A stretch of 64,000 bases of DNA. It comes from Parafannyhessea umbonata (lineage in GTDB: Bacteria; Actinomycetota; Coriobacteriia; Coriobacteriales; Atopobiaceae). Of this stretch, positions 23,987 through 32,874 are shown piece by piece. The first letter of the stretch is position 1, and every line of letters begins with the position of its first letter. Made by a program: the position numbers and the translations under genes. Below the pieces are notes generated by a model. That model saw only the letters and a list, made by a program, of their open reading frames with translations, was not told where the DNA came from and searched no databases. Where the stretch lies: NCBI RefSeq assembly GCF_900111255.1, contig NZ_FOGP01000004.1, forward strand, positions 62,001 to 126,000, written 5' to 3'.

Positions 23987-26877
23987 CGCCGGACGTTAGC
24001 GCGTTCAAGCAGAGTCGCGTCGCTCTTGGGGAGCGAAGCGATGAACTGTCGGCCGTAGCGCTTGGTGACCAGGCGCGAGTCGGCCAACACCAGCACGCCG
24101 CTGTCCGTCGCGGTCCTGATGAGGCGACCGGCAGCCTGCTTGACCTCGATGACCGCCTCGGGAAGGGAGTGGTTGAACCAGGCTCGCTCCTCGCGCAAAT
24201 CGCGCTCGCGAACCAGTGGGTCACGCGGACTTGCAAACGGCAGTTTCGGAATGACCACGCAGCGCAGCGTCTCGCCCGTGGCGTCGAAGCCCTCCCAGAA
24301 CGACTTGAGCGCGAGTAGCGAGGTAGTCTTGTTCTGAAGGAACTTCTGCCTGAGCGTGCGGGCGGAGGTACCACGATCCTGACTCAGCAGGTCAAGCCCA
24401 ATCTGCGAGAGCCTGGGCGCAAGCCCCTCGTACACGCGCTCCATATCGCGACGATTCGTGAACAGGGTCAGAACCGAACCACCCATGGCGCTGTGAATAT
24501 CAAACAGCAGGTCCTCGAGGGCATCCAGGTATTGTGGGTCGTTCGGCTGAGGCATGTCCCGGGTAACGATGACCGACATGTTGTTCTCGTAGTCAAAGCT
24601 TGACGAGAGCTGCACGTCCTTGTACATGGAGCGATCGAGCAGGTCAAGTCCGACCGCATGATCGAAGTGGTCGAACTTGTCTGCAACCGTCATCGTCGCC
24701 GAGGTGTATACGACGCTCATCATCTCGGGAAGCCAGCGGCTTCCCAGGTCGGCGCCGATGTCGAGCTTTTCCGCCACCAGCTTCTCGCTGCCAATGTCCT
24801 TCTTGCGCCGAGACAGGTACGCAGAGTACACGTAGCTCTTGTCTTCGCCCTCGATAATCAGGCGCAGGTTGTCAAGAAGCTCGAACAGGAATCTGCTTGA
24901 CTCACCCAAGTCACCTGCCATCTCGGGAGAGCTTTGGGCCAGAACTTCCACGGTCTCCCTAGCGCTTTTGGTTGCCTCTTCCAGCCGCTCGATGGCCTGG
25001 TGTGCGCACTCCGAAAGCGCAGCCCACTCCGGCGTCGATCGAGCCTCCTCGTCAATCCAGAGGGTCAGGCTGTCATAGCCTCCCCCGCCTCGTACGACGC
25101 GGGACAGCTCGTGAAGTCGGAAGAACATATCGCTCGTCGAGATAGACGCCCTCGACGCAGCGGCAGCCACCTTGGTAAGGAGCCTCGTCACAAGCGTTGT
25201 CTCTTCGAGATTCGAAGACTGCGTCATGAGGGCGTGGATTGCCCCGCTCTTCGTGCCGCCGAGCATCTCAAATCCCTCTCGGACGGAGTCACCCGAGACT
25301 TCACGCGCCCATTGGCGGCGAGCCTCAGCCTCAAAGCCGTGCGCCTCGTCGATAACCCAGTGCCTCACGGGCGGTAGAATCTTGCCGTCCATGTCGATGT
25401 CTCGAAGCAGCAACGAATGATTGGTCACCACAACGTCGCTCGAGGCCGCTCTGCGGCGTGCACCGTGGACCAGGCACTCGTTGGGATAGTACGGGCACTT
25501 GCTTCGCAGGCACTCCGCGGGCGAGGTGGTAAGCATTTCTCGGGGAACAAAACGCCACCTGATTCCCAGGGCATCAAGGTCTCCCTCGGGCGACTGGCAT
25601 GAGAACGCATAGACGACCGCAAGCGCCGTCAGGACGTCGGCCTCGACCGAGGCGAGCGACTTTTGCCCCTTGTCCAAGAGGATTCCCGAAAAGTCGTTTA
25701 TCGCGGCCTTGTCGACGCGATGCAGGCAGGGGTAGTGGTCATACCCCTTCAGGCTGGTAAAGCTCACTCCCCCTTTGATCGCCGCGTTGAGCGCGGGAAG
25801 CTCGTGGGAAACAAGCTGGTCAGTAAGGGCGTTGGTCTTGGTGGCAACACCCACTGTGACGTTGTTGAGCTTCGCAAACTCAATCTCAGGCACGAGATAC
25901 GCAATCGACTTGCCAACGCCCGTGCCTGCCTCGACGGACCGATGGGTCGAGGTTGCGAGAGCGTTCCTCACCTCGACGGCCATCTGAACCTGGTCGGGAC
26001 GCGACTCAAACGAGTCGTACATCTTCCCCACCAAGCCATCAGGCGAGAAGGACTCGCGCACGGTGTCGCGAGTCTCTACTTCAAACGGCGTGTCTCTTTC
26101 GGCTGCGTCGCAACGCGCGTGGTAGTTCTTCTGCGCAATCAGGTCATGGCGCACCTGCTTGAGGGAGAAGGGGGCGTCTGCGTCCCCCCACATGTCAGCA
26201 AGGTACGAGAAAATTGGCCTGAACTGCCACTCGACGTCTGGATGCAGCCGCGAGATATATCCCAACAGGCCCGTGGGCATATCGCTCAGGCCTAGCAGCA
26301 GAATGCGCCAGATGCCGGCGAGCGCGTCGACGTCGTCCATCGCACGGTGCGTGACGGTATCGCACCCAAAGGCGGAGGCCATGTCGGACAGCCGATGGGT
26401 CACAAGGCGCGGAAGGGCTATGCGAGAGAGCGAAAGCGTATCAATCCAGTGGTCGCTCACCTCGCGGCCGCCGGAAACCGATTCGATGAACGTGCGATCG
26501 AAGGTCGCGTTATGTGCAAGCACGGGCATGCTGCCTACGAAGTCGGCGAGGGCAGACACGGCCTCTTTTGCGGACGGCGCGTCGCTCACGTCGAGGTCGG
26601 TAATGTTGGTTAGGGCGCTGATCTCGGGGGGAATGGGACCGCTCGGGTGCACGAACGTGCGGAAGCGCTCAACCAGCTTGCCACCCGACATGCGCGCGGC
26701 GGCTATCTCGATTAGCTCGCAGTTCCTGAAGGATAGGCCCGTAGTCTCCGTATCTAAAAACACTATGTCGTCCTCGAGAACGCCAAAATCCGCCGTCTTG
26801 GCACGCTCTTCTAGGGAGGCATACGCCTCGGCCGTCTCCCTTGGAGTTCCTGGAATCAACAGCGAATCGATGGACAT
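23953..26877 (-). CDS. DinG-type helicase with N-terminal DEDDh exonuclease domain
   Basis: 974 residues. Residues ~35-205 form a DnaQ-like 3'-5' exonuclease (VFLDTETTG, LAHNATFDRTFI, THRAMDDVDAL). The rest is an XPD/DinG superfamily-2 helicase: Walker A EAGTGVGKS, VVTNHSLLLRD, DEAH box VIDEAHGFE, and C-terminal KSFWEGFDATGETL and QAAGRLIRTATDSGV. Cysteines in ECLRSKCPYYPNEC, with an earlier one near CQSPEG, fit the 4Fe-4S cluster of DinG proteins. It probably unwinds damaged or structured DNA; the exonuclease fusion follows the Firmicutes-type DinG layout. ATG follows GAAGGA. It meets the WYL regulator tail to tail with a 34-base overlap. Confidence 0.92.
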   Translation of the reverse strand: MSIDSLLIPGTPRETAEAYASLEERAKTADFGVLEDDIVFLDTETTGLSFRNCELIEIAAARMSGGKLVERFRTFVHPSGPIPPEISALTNITDLDVSDAPSAKEAVSALADFVGSMPVLAHNATFDRTFIESVSGGREVSDHWIDTLSLSRIALPRLVTHRLSDMASAFGCDTVTHRAMDDVDALAGIWRILLLGLSDMPTGLLGYISRLHPDVEWQFRPIFSYLADMWGDADAPFSLKQVRHDLIAQKNYHARCDAAERDTPFEVETRDTVRESFSPDGLVGKMYDSFESRPDQVQMAVEVRNALATSTHRSVEAGTGVGKSIAYLVPEIEFAKLNNVTVGVATKTNALTDQLVSHELPALNAAIKGGVSFTSLKGYDHYPCLHRVDKAAINDFSGILLDKGQKSLASVEADVLTALAVVYAFSCQSPEGDLDALGIRWRFVPREMLTTSPAECLRSKCPYYPNECLVHGARRRAASSDVVVTNHSLLLRDIDMDGKILPPVRHWVIDEAHGFEAEARRQWAREVSGDSVREGFEMLGGTKSGAIHALMTQSSNLEETTLVTRLLTKVAAAASRASISTSDMFFRLHELSRVVRGGGGYDSLTLWIDEEARSTPEWAALSECAHQAIERLEEATKSARETVEVLAQSSPEMAGDLGESSRFLFELLDNLRLIIEGEDKSYVYSAYLSRRKKDIGSEKLVAEKLDIGADLGSRWLPEMMSVVYTSATMTVADKFDHFDHAVGLDLLDRSMYKDVQLSSSFDYENNMSVIVTRDMPQPNDPQYLDALEDLLFDIHSAMGGSVLTLFTNRRDMERVYEGLAPRLSQIGLDLLSQDRGTSARTLRQKFLQNKTTSLLALKSFWEGFDATGETLRCVVIPKLPFASPRDPLVRERDLREERAWFNHSLPEAVIEVKQAAGRLIRTATDSGVLVLADSRLVTKRYGRQFIASLPKSDATLLERANVRRYIGMWRSSRA

Positions 26878-26911
26878 ATACGTTCCTATCTTCTAACACC
26901 CTATAAACGCA

Positions 26912-26933
26912 AGAAGCCGCACGTTTGTGCGGC
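26912..26933 (-). terminator. Intrinsic terminator after ddl
   Basis: gccgcac (26916-26922) pairs with gtgcggc (26927-26933). Minus transcripts continue TTCTTGCGTTT. It separates ddl from the downstream dinG-like gene. Confidence 0.7.
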
Positions 26934-26940
26934 CCCTCAG

Positions 26941-27915
26941 CTACTCTGCGCTTCGCTCGGCGTACGCCTCTAGTGCCCACTCCACAAACATCTTGCAGAG
27001 CTGCGGGAACTCGATTCCGTCACGGCGTGCAGAGTCTGGCAGGAGGCTGCTCTCGGTCATACCGGGAATCGTGTTGGTCTCGAGAATGACCGGCGTGCCA
27101 TCGGCCTTCACGATGAAGTCGCTTCGCGAGGCGCCGCGACAACCCAGGGCCTTGTGAGCCGCAACCGCGAGCCCCTGCGCCCTCTTGTAGGACTCCTCGG
27201 GCAGGCGGGCAGGAATGACATGATGAAGCTCAGAGGGTTCATACTTGACAGTGCTGTCGTAGAAGTCCGCACCGGTTACGACCTCGATGATGGGCAGCGC
27301 GCGCGGCGCGTCGTTGCCGATGACGGGAACCGATATCTCGGTTCCCTCGATGCAGGACTCGACTAGCACGCGATCACCCTCCGCACCAGCCGTCTTAACG
27401 GCATCGGCAATCTGATCCGCGGCGGTAACTCTCGAGACGCCGTAGCTAGAACCATTGGCGGCCGGCTTCACGAAGAGGGGAAGTCCCAGCTTCTGCACGA
27501 GCTCATTTGCCTGCTCGTCTGAAACCTCCTGGTCGCCGGGAATGTCAACGCCCTCGGGCACCGGAATGCCAGCGGAGCGATAGATCATTTTGGCGACTTC
27601 CTTCTCGGTGCCAGCAGCAGAGGCGAGCACGCCCGAGAACGTATAGGGAATATGCATAATCTCAAGCAGACCCTGAATACTTCCGTCCTCACCATAGCGG
27701 CCGTGCATCGCCACGAAACAAACGTCGTAGTCGCCCGCAACGAGCTTGGAGACAAAGTCCTTCTCGGCGACGTCAAGTATGTCAACTCGCGAGAAACCAG
27801 CCTCTTGCAGTGCTCGCGAGCACGCAGAGGCAGAGGCGAGCGAAATCTCCCGCTCGTCCGACCAGCCACCGGCCAGCACGGCTACGCTGCATTGTGTAAC
27901 GTCGGTCTTCTCCAT
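26941..27915 (-). CDS. ddl: D-alanine--D-alanine ligase
   Basis: 324 residues. An ATP-grasp enzyme making the D-Ala-D-Ala dipeptide for peptidoglycan. Motifs are AVLAGGWSDEREISLASA, CFVAMHGRYGEDGSIQGLLE, PLFVKPAANGSSYGVSRV, LVESCIEGTEISVPVI, and the metal-binding end VILETNTIPGMTESSL. ATG 27915 has AGGGAG 7 bases upstream; the long open extension 5' of it is not conserved-looking. The residue pattern around the second substrate site was not analysed for D-Ala versus D-Lac preference. Divergent from rlmN. Confidence 0.94.
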   Translation of the reverse strand: MEKTDVTQCSVAVLAGGWSDEREISLASASACSRALQEAGFSRVDILDVAEKDFVSKLVAGDYDVCFVAMHGRYGEDGSIQGLLEIMHIPYTFSGVLASAAGTEKEVAKMIYRSAGIPVPEGVDIPGDQEVSDEQANELVQKLGLPLFVKPAANGSSYGVSRVTAADQIADAVKTAGAEGDRVLVESCIEGTEISVPVIGNDAPRALPIIEVVTGADFYDSTVKYEPSELHHVIPARLPEESYKRAQGLAVAAHKALGCRGASRSDFIVKADGTPVILETNTIPGMTESSLLPDSARRDGIEFPQLCKMFVEWALEAYAERSAE

Positions 27916-28026
27916 CTTTAAACTCCCTAAAACACCCCGTAGGTGCGATAGACTCTGCTCATAGCGATTACTCGGGTCATTAGGGTAACGCACGTATAAG
28001 TTCAGATACGGACGAGGATGCAAATC

Positions 28027-29103
28027 ATGCAAGATGACAACATGGAGCGCAACGCTGCGCCCTCCCCCGTAGCCAAGCGCGACCTCCACTCGCTCACTCA
28101 CGGCGAGCTTCTCGAACTGCTCGAGAAGCTCAATCAACCTAAATTTCGCGCCAAGCAGATTGAAGAGTGGGTTTGGGAGAAAAACGTTTTATCTTTTGAT
28201 GAAATGACTAACCTTCCCAAAGTTCTTCGTCAAGCTCTGGCAACTAGCTGCACCCTCGGTGGCGTGCAGGTTGCGGCACGACAGGTCTCCTCGGACGGCA
28301 GCCGCAAGTATCTGCTTCGCTACGATGACGGCGTTGCCGTAGAATGCGTTGGCATGCCCAACAGGAACAAGCTTGCGGTATGTGCTTCGACCCAAGCGGG
28401 CTGCGCCATGGGCTGCGCCTTCTGCGCTACGGGCGCGGCAGGCCTCACGCGCTCTCTTACCGCCGGAGAGATTTACGAGCAGGTCATGCACGTACGCGAC
28501 GACTTCAATTCCCGCGTTACCAGCGTCGTCCTCATGGGCCAAGGAGAGCCTTTCATGAACTACGACGCGGTGCTCGAGGCACTACGCCGCCTCAACTCCC
28601 CTGACGGAGCCGGCATTGGCGCGCGTCACCTGACCGTTTCCACCTGCGGGGTCATTCCGATGATCAAGCGCTTCGCCAACGAGCCAGAGCAGTTTACGCT
28701 GGCGGTTTCCCTTCACTCTGCCGTTCAGCGCACAAGGGACCTACTCATGCCCGGCGTAAAGAAGTACTCGCTCCTCCACCTCTACGACATTATGGGTGAG
28801 TACGTCGACAAGACCGGAAGACGCCCCACCTACGAATATGCCCTTATCAAGGGCGTGAACGACTCTGAAGACGAGATTGCGGCCCTGTGCGACTTCTGCC
28901 GCGATAACCTCGCTCACGTGAACCTGATCAAGCTCAACGACGTTAAGGGCTCAAAGTTCCAGCCCTCTTCCGACGCCAAGGCCCTCGAGTTTGTTAAGCG
29001 ACTTGCCGCCGTTGGCGTTGAGGCAACGATTCGTAATTCCCGCGGCTCTGACATAGACGCCGCATGCGGTCAGCTTCGTCAGAACGTCGAGAAGAACTTC
29101 TAA
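28027..29103 (+). CDS. rlmN: 23S rRNA (adenine2503-C2)/tRNA (adenine37-C2) methyltransferase, radical SAM
   Basis: 358 residues from ATG 28027; in-frame ATGs at 28018 and 28042 are alternatives, and the chosen one is best spaced from GGACGAGG. It methylates A2503 of 23S rRNA and A37 of some tRNAs. The radical SAM cluster motif CAMGCAFC, VLMGQGEPFMNYDAV, HLTVSTCGVIPMI, SLHSAVQRTRDLLMP and the late DAACGQL with the methyl-carrying cysteine are all present. The Cys near 115 in VCASTQAGC is also conserved. Single gene with its own terminator. Confidence 0.95.
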   Translation: MQDDNMERNAAPSPVAKRDLHSLTHGELLELLEKLNQPKFRAKQIEEWVWEKNVLSFDEMTNLPKVLRQALATSCTLGGVQVAARQVSSDGSRKYLLRYDDGVAVECVGMPNRNKLAVCASTQAGCAMGCAFCATGAAGLTRSLTAGEIYEQVMHVRDDFNSRVTSVVLMGQGEPFMNYDAVLEALRRLNSPDGAGIGARHLTVSTCGVIPMIKRFANEPEQFTLAVSLHSAVQRTRDLLMPGVKKYSLLHLYDIMGEYVDKTGRRPTYEYALIKGVNDSEDEIAALCDFCRDNLAHVNLIKLNDVKGSKFQPSSDAKALEFVKRLAAVGVEATIRNSRGSDIDAACGQLRQNVEKNF

Positions 29104-29148
29104 TTCGCCCTTCTCTTAGCTTACCTTTTCTTAGCTTACCAATACATT

Positions 29149-29184
29149 AATGGGGTCTCACGTTATGCGAGACCCCATTTTCTT
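29149..29184 (+). terminator. Bidirectional terminator between rlmN and the par operon
   Basis: aatggggtctc (29149-29159) pairs perfectly with gagaccccatt (29169-29179), followed by TTCTT on plus and by TTAAT on minus. Confidence 0.85.
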
Positions 29185-29207
29185 ATACATGTTGTTATTG
29201 GATTTCT

Positions 29208-29450
29208 CTAGAAGCCTATATGCTCCCACTCTTCGTTTACCTGCTTTAACCTATCTTCTACACCTTCGTCAACGTACTGCCCAACATCATCATTAGTTTT
29301 ATCTTTTATTTTCTGAAGATTGTTCGCTACGCCAGAGGTCATATTTCTCAGAGAGACTTGAGCTTCTTTGGTTAGCAGTAGTTTATAGGCTAAATATACG
29401 CTCGCGGTTGTGAGGCAAGCCAAAACTGCCAATTTTTTGAGTCGCTTCAT
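29208..29450 (-). CDS. Small single-span membrane protein coupled to parB
   Basis: 80 residues. A basic start (MKRLKK) and one hydrophobic helix (about 7-26) are followed by an amphipathic, charged ~50-residue tail likely to be helical (SLRNMTSGVANNLQKIKDK). Its ATG shares one base with the parB stop (TAATG), so it is translationally coupled to the chromosome partition operon. No family was recognised. A helical cytoplasmic or extracytoplasmic domain anchored at the membrane could link segregation to the envelope, but that is speculation. Base composition is AT-rich like parAB. Confidence 0.75.
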   Translation of the reverse strand: MKRLKKLAVLACLTTASVYLAYKLLLTKEAQVSLRNMTSGVANNLQKIKDKTNDDVGQYVDEGVEDRLKQVNEEWEHIGF

Positions 29451-30325
29451 TATTCCCCCAGATCAACGCCCGTATCACTTAGCGCGTTGACAAGACGGAG
29501 TAATTCTTCCTCACTCTTAAACTCAATCTCAATCTTATTCTTGTTTCTAACTGTCTTCACCTTGACGTTAGTATCCAAGGCAAGTCTTAGTTGTCGCGCT
29601 GCGCGCTTGAACGACTGTGGAGCCGGAATACGATGCGGTTTATCTGAAGCATCATTAGTGCCAGAAAATAACGGAGCAAGATTTTCTGTCTGTCTGACTG
29701 TAAGATTTTCGTCTACGACCTTCTGGGCAAGCTTCAGTCTCCCCTCCTCGCTATTCACAGCAAGGATTGCCCTAGCATGACCAGCGGTCAGCTTTCCCTC
29801 ACTCATCATCTCCTGAACTTCTGTTGGAAGATCAAGGAGCCTCAACGTATTTGCGATTGCAGACCTAGACTTCGAAAGTACTTTACCAAGTTCCTCTTGA
29901 GTGAAGTCGTTGTCCTCCAGAAGTTTTTGGTATCCTCGTGCTTCCTCGATTGGACTAAGGTCAGATCGTTGAAGATTCTCAATTAGCGCTAGCTTAAACA
30001 CATCCTCATCAGAGATGTCCTTTATGTTGACAGGAACCTCTTTGAGCCCGGCCATCTTAGCAGCCTGATATCTACGCTCACCAGCAACGATCTCGTAGCC
30101 GTTTCCCTTCTTTCGGACAAGGATTGGCTGTAATATGCCGTTTTGTGAAATAGAGTCTGCAAGCTCAGCCAACAGATCAGGATCAAAGCTCTTTCTTGGT
30201 TGAGATTTGTTAACCTTAATTTTTGAGAGCGGGACAGTTGATTCGGGAACAATTGCGCTAATTTCCGCATCAGCGCCCCCTATTAGTGATTCTAAACCCT
30301 TCCCAAGCCCCGATTTTTTAGCCAC
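29450..30325 (-). CDS. parB: Chromosome partitioning protein ParB (Spo0J/Noc family)
   Basis: 291 residues from GTG 30325, which overlaps the parA stop by 8 bases. The CTPase/N-terminal domain shows LSKIKVNKSQPRKSFDP, IVAGERRYQAAKMAG (C box region GERR) and ALIENLQRSDLSPIEEARGY. The HTH core is TQEELGKVLSKSRSAIANTLRLL, and a C-terminal dimer domain follows (EIEFKSEEELLRLVNAL). ParB loads at parS sites, spreads as a clamp and recruits SMC; several parS sites lie 0.9-1.2 kb away. ParA is its partner ATPase. Confidence 0.96.
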   Translation of the reverse strand: MAKKSGLGKGLESLIGGADAEISAIVPESTVPLSKIKVNKSQPRKSFDPDLLAELADSISQNGILQPILVRKKGNGYEIVAGERRYQAAKMAGLKEVPVNIKDISDEDVFKLALIENLQRSDLSPIEEARGYQKLLEDNDFTQEELGKVLSKSRSAIANTLRLLDLPTEVQEMMSEGKLTAGHARAILAVNSEEGRLKLAQKVVDENLTVRQTENLAPLFSGTNDASDKPHRIPAPQSFKRAARQLRLALDTNVKVKTVRNKNKIEIEFKSEEELLRLVNALSDTGVDLGE

Positions 30326-31118
30326 GACGCACCACTTCCTTTGCAAGCTTCATATATGCAAGAGACCCCTTGCTCACGCGTGCGTACATAGTAATAGGAA
30401 GACCGTGACTCGGTGCTTCAGAGAGTTTTACGCTACGAGGAATGACAGTCTTGAATACTTTATTGCCAAAATAGCTTCTAACTTCGTCTACAACTTGCTT
30501 AGAGAGCGTTGTTCTTGCGTCAAACATCGTCATAACGACGCCAAACACATCAAGTTCTGGGTTCAGCCTTCCCTTAACCATCTTCATTGATTCAAGGAGT
30601 TTTGTTACCCCCTCAAGAGCGTAGAACTCACACTGAATAGGAATCAACAATGAGTTTGCTGCTACAAGTGCATTAATTGTCAGAAGGCCAAGCGATGGTG
30701 GGCAATCGATAAAGACATAGTCGAATTCATCTTTGACTTTAGAAAGAATAGCTTTCAGAATGCTCTCTCGCGCCATTGCGGAAACAAGTTCGATTTCGGC
30801 TCCAGCAAGCTGAATAGTTGCAGGAACGACGAATACGTTCTGCTCAATTGTCGGACAAATTATGTCCTCTATTGGAAAATTGTTCATTAGAGCATCATAA
30901 ATATCATTTTCGAGCTCTTCTTTTTCAATTCCATATCCGCTAGATGTGTTTCCTTGAGGATCCAGGTCAACGATTAGTACTTTTTTCTTATTCTCACCAA
31001 GTGCTGCTGAGAGATTTACTGCAGTTGTAGACTTTCCGACGCCACCTTTTTGATTAATAATTGCGATAACCTTTGCTGGTCTACCTGGAAAAGCTCTTTT
31101 TATATCTTTAAAACCCAA
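30318..31118 (-). CDS. parA: Chromosome partitioning ATPase ParA (Soj)
   Basis: 266 residues from TTG 31118, preceded by a perfect AGGAGG; an in-frame ATG at 31139 without a ribosome site and longer frames are alternatives. The deviant Walker A KGGVGKSTTAVNLSAALG, VDLDPQGNTSSG and IDCPPSLGLLTINAL are intact. It drives origin segregation with ParB by ATP-dependent binding to the nucleoid. parS sites lie directly upstream of its start, so ParB could also autoregulate the operon. The gene is noticeably AT-rich compared with flanking genes. Confidence 0.95.
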   Translation of the reverse strand: MGFKDIKRAFPGRPAKVIAIINQKGGVGKSTTAVNLSAALGENKKKVLIVDLDPQGNTSSGYGIEKEELENDIYDALMNNFPIEDIICPTIEQNVFVVPATIQLAGAEIELVSAMARESILKAILSKVKDEFDYVFIDCPPSLGLLTINALVAANSLLIPIQCEFYALEGVTKLLESMKMVKGRLNPELDVFGVVMTMFDARTTLSKQVVDEVRSYFGNKVFKTVIPRSVKLSEAPSHGLPITMYARVSKGSLAYMKLAKEVVRRG

Positions 31119-31179
31119 TGTTCCTCCTATATGCTGCATTTCTATTTCAATTCTTCTGCTTTTTGTTGGTCTATATGAC

Positions 31180-31263
31180 TGTTTCACGTGAAACAATACA
31201 CAAGCTGTAAATTGTTTCATATGAAACAGCTACATGAAGTGACACTATGTTTCACGTGAAACA
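31180..31263. other. parS cluster (three sites)
   Basis: Perfect TGTTTCACGTGAAACA at 31180-31195 and again at 31248-31263, with a variant TGTTTCATATGAAACA at 31213-31228. These match the near-universal ParB-binding 16-mer. They lie immediately upstream of parA, about 3.4 kb from the origin boxes, and should be the ParB loading centre of the chromosome. Confidence 0.95.
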
Positions 31264-31372
31264 TAATAATCACTAGTTAGCGACTCTGCATAACAACCTA
31301 AATCAATCATCACCTATAACAAGATAATTCATCTTCGGCTCTTAAGAATTCTTAATATCGTAGAAAATAATT

Positions 31373-32110
31373 CTATAATGGTCGACGCTTTGCGTCGCCT
31401 GGCTTACGTGGAAGTTTAACTGAAGGATACGATGTCTTAGTAAACACCATCAACTCGCGGTGGCCAGAATGTTTGGGCAACTCAAACGTTTCACGTGAAA
31501 CAAGTTCAAGACCACAAATCTTAGAAACCCTAAGTGCATCGGATACTTCTTCGTCAGATGGATTACCCTTAGAAATGACAAGAGAACCACCCATCTTAAG
31601 AAGAGGCGCAGCATACTCAATTAATACATTGGTCTCTGCAACGGCACGCGCAGTACAAACATTAAAGTTCTGAGACCGATGTTTGGCAAGGAGCTCAGCC
31701 CTTTCCATGGAGAAGTTTACGTTACTTAAGCCAAGGGCATTAATGAACTCTTGATCGGCCCTAATCTTCTTCTGAACAGAATCGAGAAGGGTAACCCGAG
31801 AAGAAAGAGTAATGGCAAGGGGAATACCTGGAAATCCAGCACCTGTACCAATATCAAGAACATCACCATCATCAGGCTTCTCAAGACAATTTCTAACAAA
31901 GGGAAGAAATAGGAGAGAGTCAACCAGATGACGAATGATGCCATCCTCAACGTTATCAATACGAGTAAGATTGAGAACCTTATTCTTCTCGATCACCAAA
32001 TCAAGATGCTTTAAAAGAAGAATAGCCTGACCATCAGTTACATCTATCAGATAGTCAGAGCAATAATTCTGTAAGAGCTCAACAGACTTCGAAAAGTCTT
32101 CTGTAGTCAT
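31373..32110 (-). CDS. rsmG: 16S rRNA (guanine527-N7)-methyltransferase
   Basis: 245 residues. SAM-dependent methylation of G527 in 16S rRNA; loss gives low-level streptomycin resistance in other bacteria. Motifs are VLNLTRIDNVEDGIIRHLVDSL, DIGTGAGFPGIPLAI, TLLDSVQKKI and TARAVAETNVLIEYA. ATG 32110 has CAGGAGG with a 4-base gap; a start five codons earlier is rejected. A fourth parS-like site lies within its 3' half. Usual neighbour of parA and jag near origins. The coding sequence is AT-rich for this window. Confidence 0.95.
   Translation of the reverse strand: MTTEDFSKSVELLQNYCSDYLIDVTDGQAILLLKHLDLVIEKNKVLNLTRIDNVEDGIIRHLVDSLLFLPFVRNCLEKPDDGDVLDIGTGAGFPGIPLAITLSSRVTLLDSVQKKIRADQEFINALGLSNVNFSMERAELLAKHRSQNFNVCTARAVAETNVLIEYAAPLLKMGGSLVISKGNPSDEEVSDALRVSKICGLELVSRETFELPKHSGHRELMVFTKTSYPSVKLPRKPGDAKRRPL
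31487..31502. other. parS site inside rsmG
   Basis: CGTTTCACGTGAAACA, one end base away from the consensus TGTTTCACGTGAAACA, placed within the coding sequence of rsmG. It extends the parS cluster by about 240 bases. Confidence 0.85.
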
Positions 32111-32156
32111 TAGTCCTCCTGACAAAAACTTTCGATACGTGATTTTTTGTCATAAG

Positions 32157-32184
32157 AAAAGGGGAGAGGCAAATGCCTCTCCCC
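32157..32184 (-). terminator. Intrinsic terminator between jag and rsmG
   Basis: ggggagaggc (32161-32170) pairs perfectly with gcctctcccc (32175-32184); minus transcripts run into TTTTCTTATG. It divides the rpmH-jag cluster from the rsmG/par genes. Confidence 0.85.
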
Positions 32185-32230
32185 AAACAATATCAAAATC
32201 TATTCCCCTGCAGATTATGAGCAGAAGAAA

Positions 32231-32809
32231 TTAGCTCCTAACGTACGTAATCACAACCCTTCTGTCAGGATCTTCACCCTCAGAATGAGTGCTCACTTCA
32301 ACGTCATCGACAAGCGCAAGGTGAACAAGACGACGCTCGTAGGCATTCATCGGAGCAAGAGTAACAGTACTCTGTTGACGCTTGGCACGAGAGGCCGCGG
32401 AACGAGCAAGGCACATGATTTTCTCCTTGCGACGACTCTTATATCCCTCGATATCGACAACCATGGGGAAGCGGAACTTAAGAAGGTTGCTCATAAAAGA
32501 TGAAACTATCATCTGGAGAGCATCAAGCGTACGACCATGTCGTCCGATTAAAACTGCAAGATTGCCACCACTGATGTCAAGAATCAGCTCGCCGTCCTCG
32601 CCGTCATACTCATCAATGGTGACCTGTTCTTCTCCAAAGTAGGAAAGCAGGTTGCGAATGTAATTGATGGCAACGTCAGCAATCGCATCAATTTCGTCGT
32701 CCGTCAGGTCAACACCAGCCTCAAAGTGCTCTCGAATGATGGCAAAACGATCCTCGTGGGCAGCAGGAACCTCTTCGGTATCAACGGCCTCTGCAAGCTC
32801 TTCTTCCAT
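32231..32809 (-). CDS. khpB: KH/R3H RNA-binding protein Jag (KhpB)
   Basis: 192 residues. The N-terminal third is acidic. Then comes a KH domain (about 85-125, ISGGNLAVLIGRHGRTLDAL with the GxxG loop as GRHG) and a C-terminal R3H domain (about 150-192, MNAYERRLVHLALVDDVEVSTHSEG). Jag/KhpB binds RNA and, in streptococci, affects cell elongation and division with KhpA. Its place after yidC in this cluster is conserved widely. Start has GGAGG 5 bases upstream. Confidence 0.93.
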   Translation of the reverse strand: MEEELAEAVDTEEVPAAHEDRFAIIREHFEAGVDLTDDEIDAIADVAINYIRNLLSYFGEEQVTIDEYDGEDGELILDISGGNLAVLIGRHGRTLDALQMIVSSFMSNLLKFRFPMVVDIEGYKSRRKEKIMCLARSAASRAKRQQSTVTLAPMNAYERRLVHLALVDDVEVSTHSEGEDPDRRVVITYVRS

Positions 32810-32822
32810 TCCAACCTCCTAA

Positions 32823-32854
32823 AAAAATAGCGCGGCACAATCTGAGTGCCGCGC
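32823..32854 (-). terminator. Hairpin with U tract between yidC and jag
   Basis: gcgcggcac (32830-32838) pairs with gtgccgcgc (32846-32854) around 7 bases; on the minus strand it is followed by TATTTTTTT. It should reduce read-through from yidC into jag. Confidence 0.8.
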
Positions 32855-32874
32855 AAAAATATATCAGACCTGAC

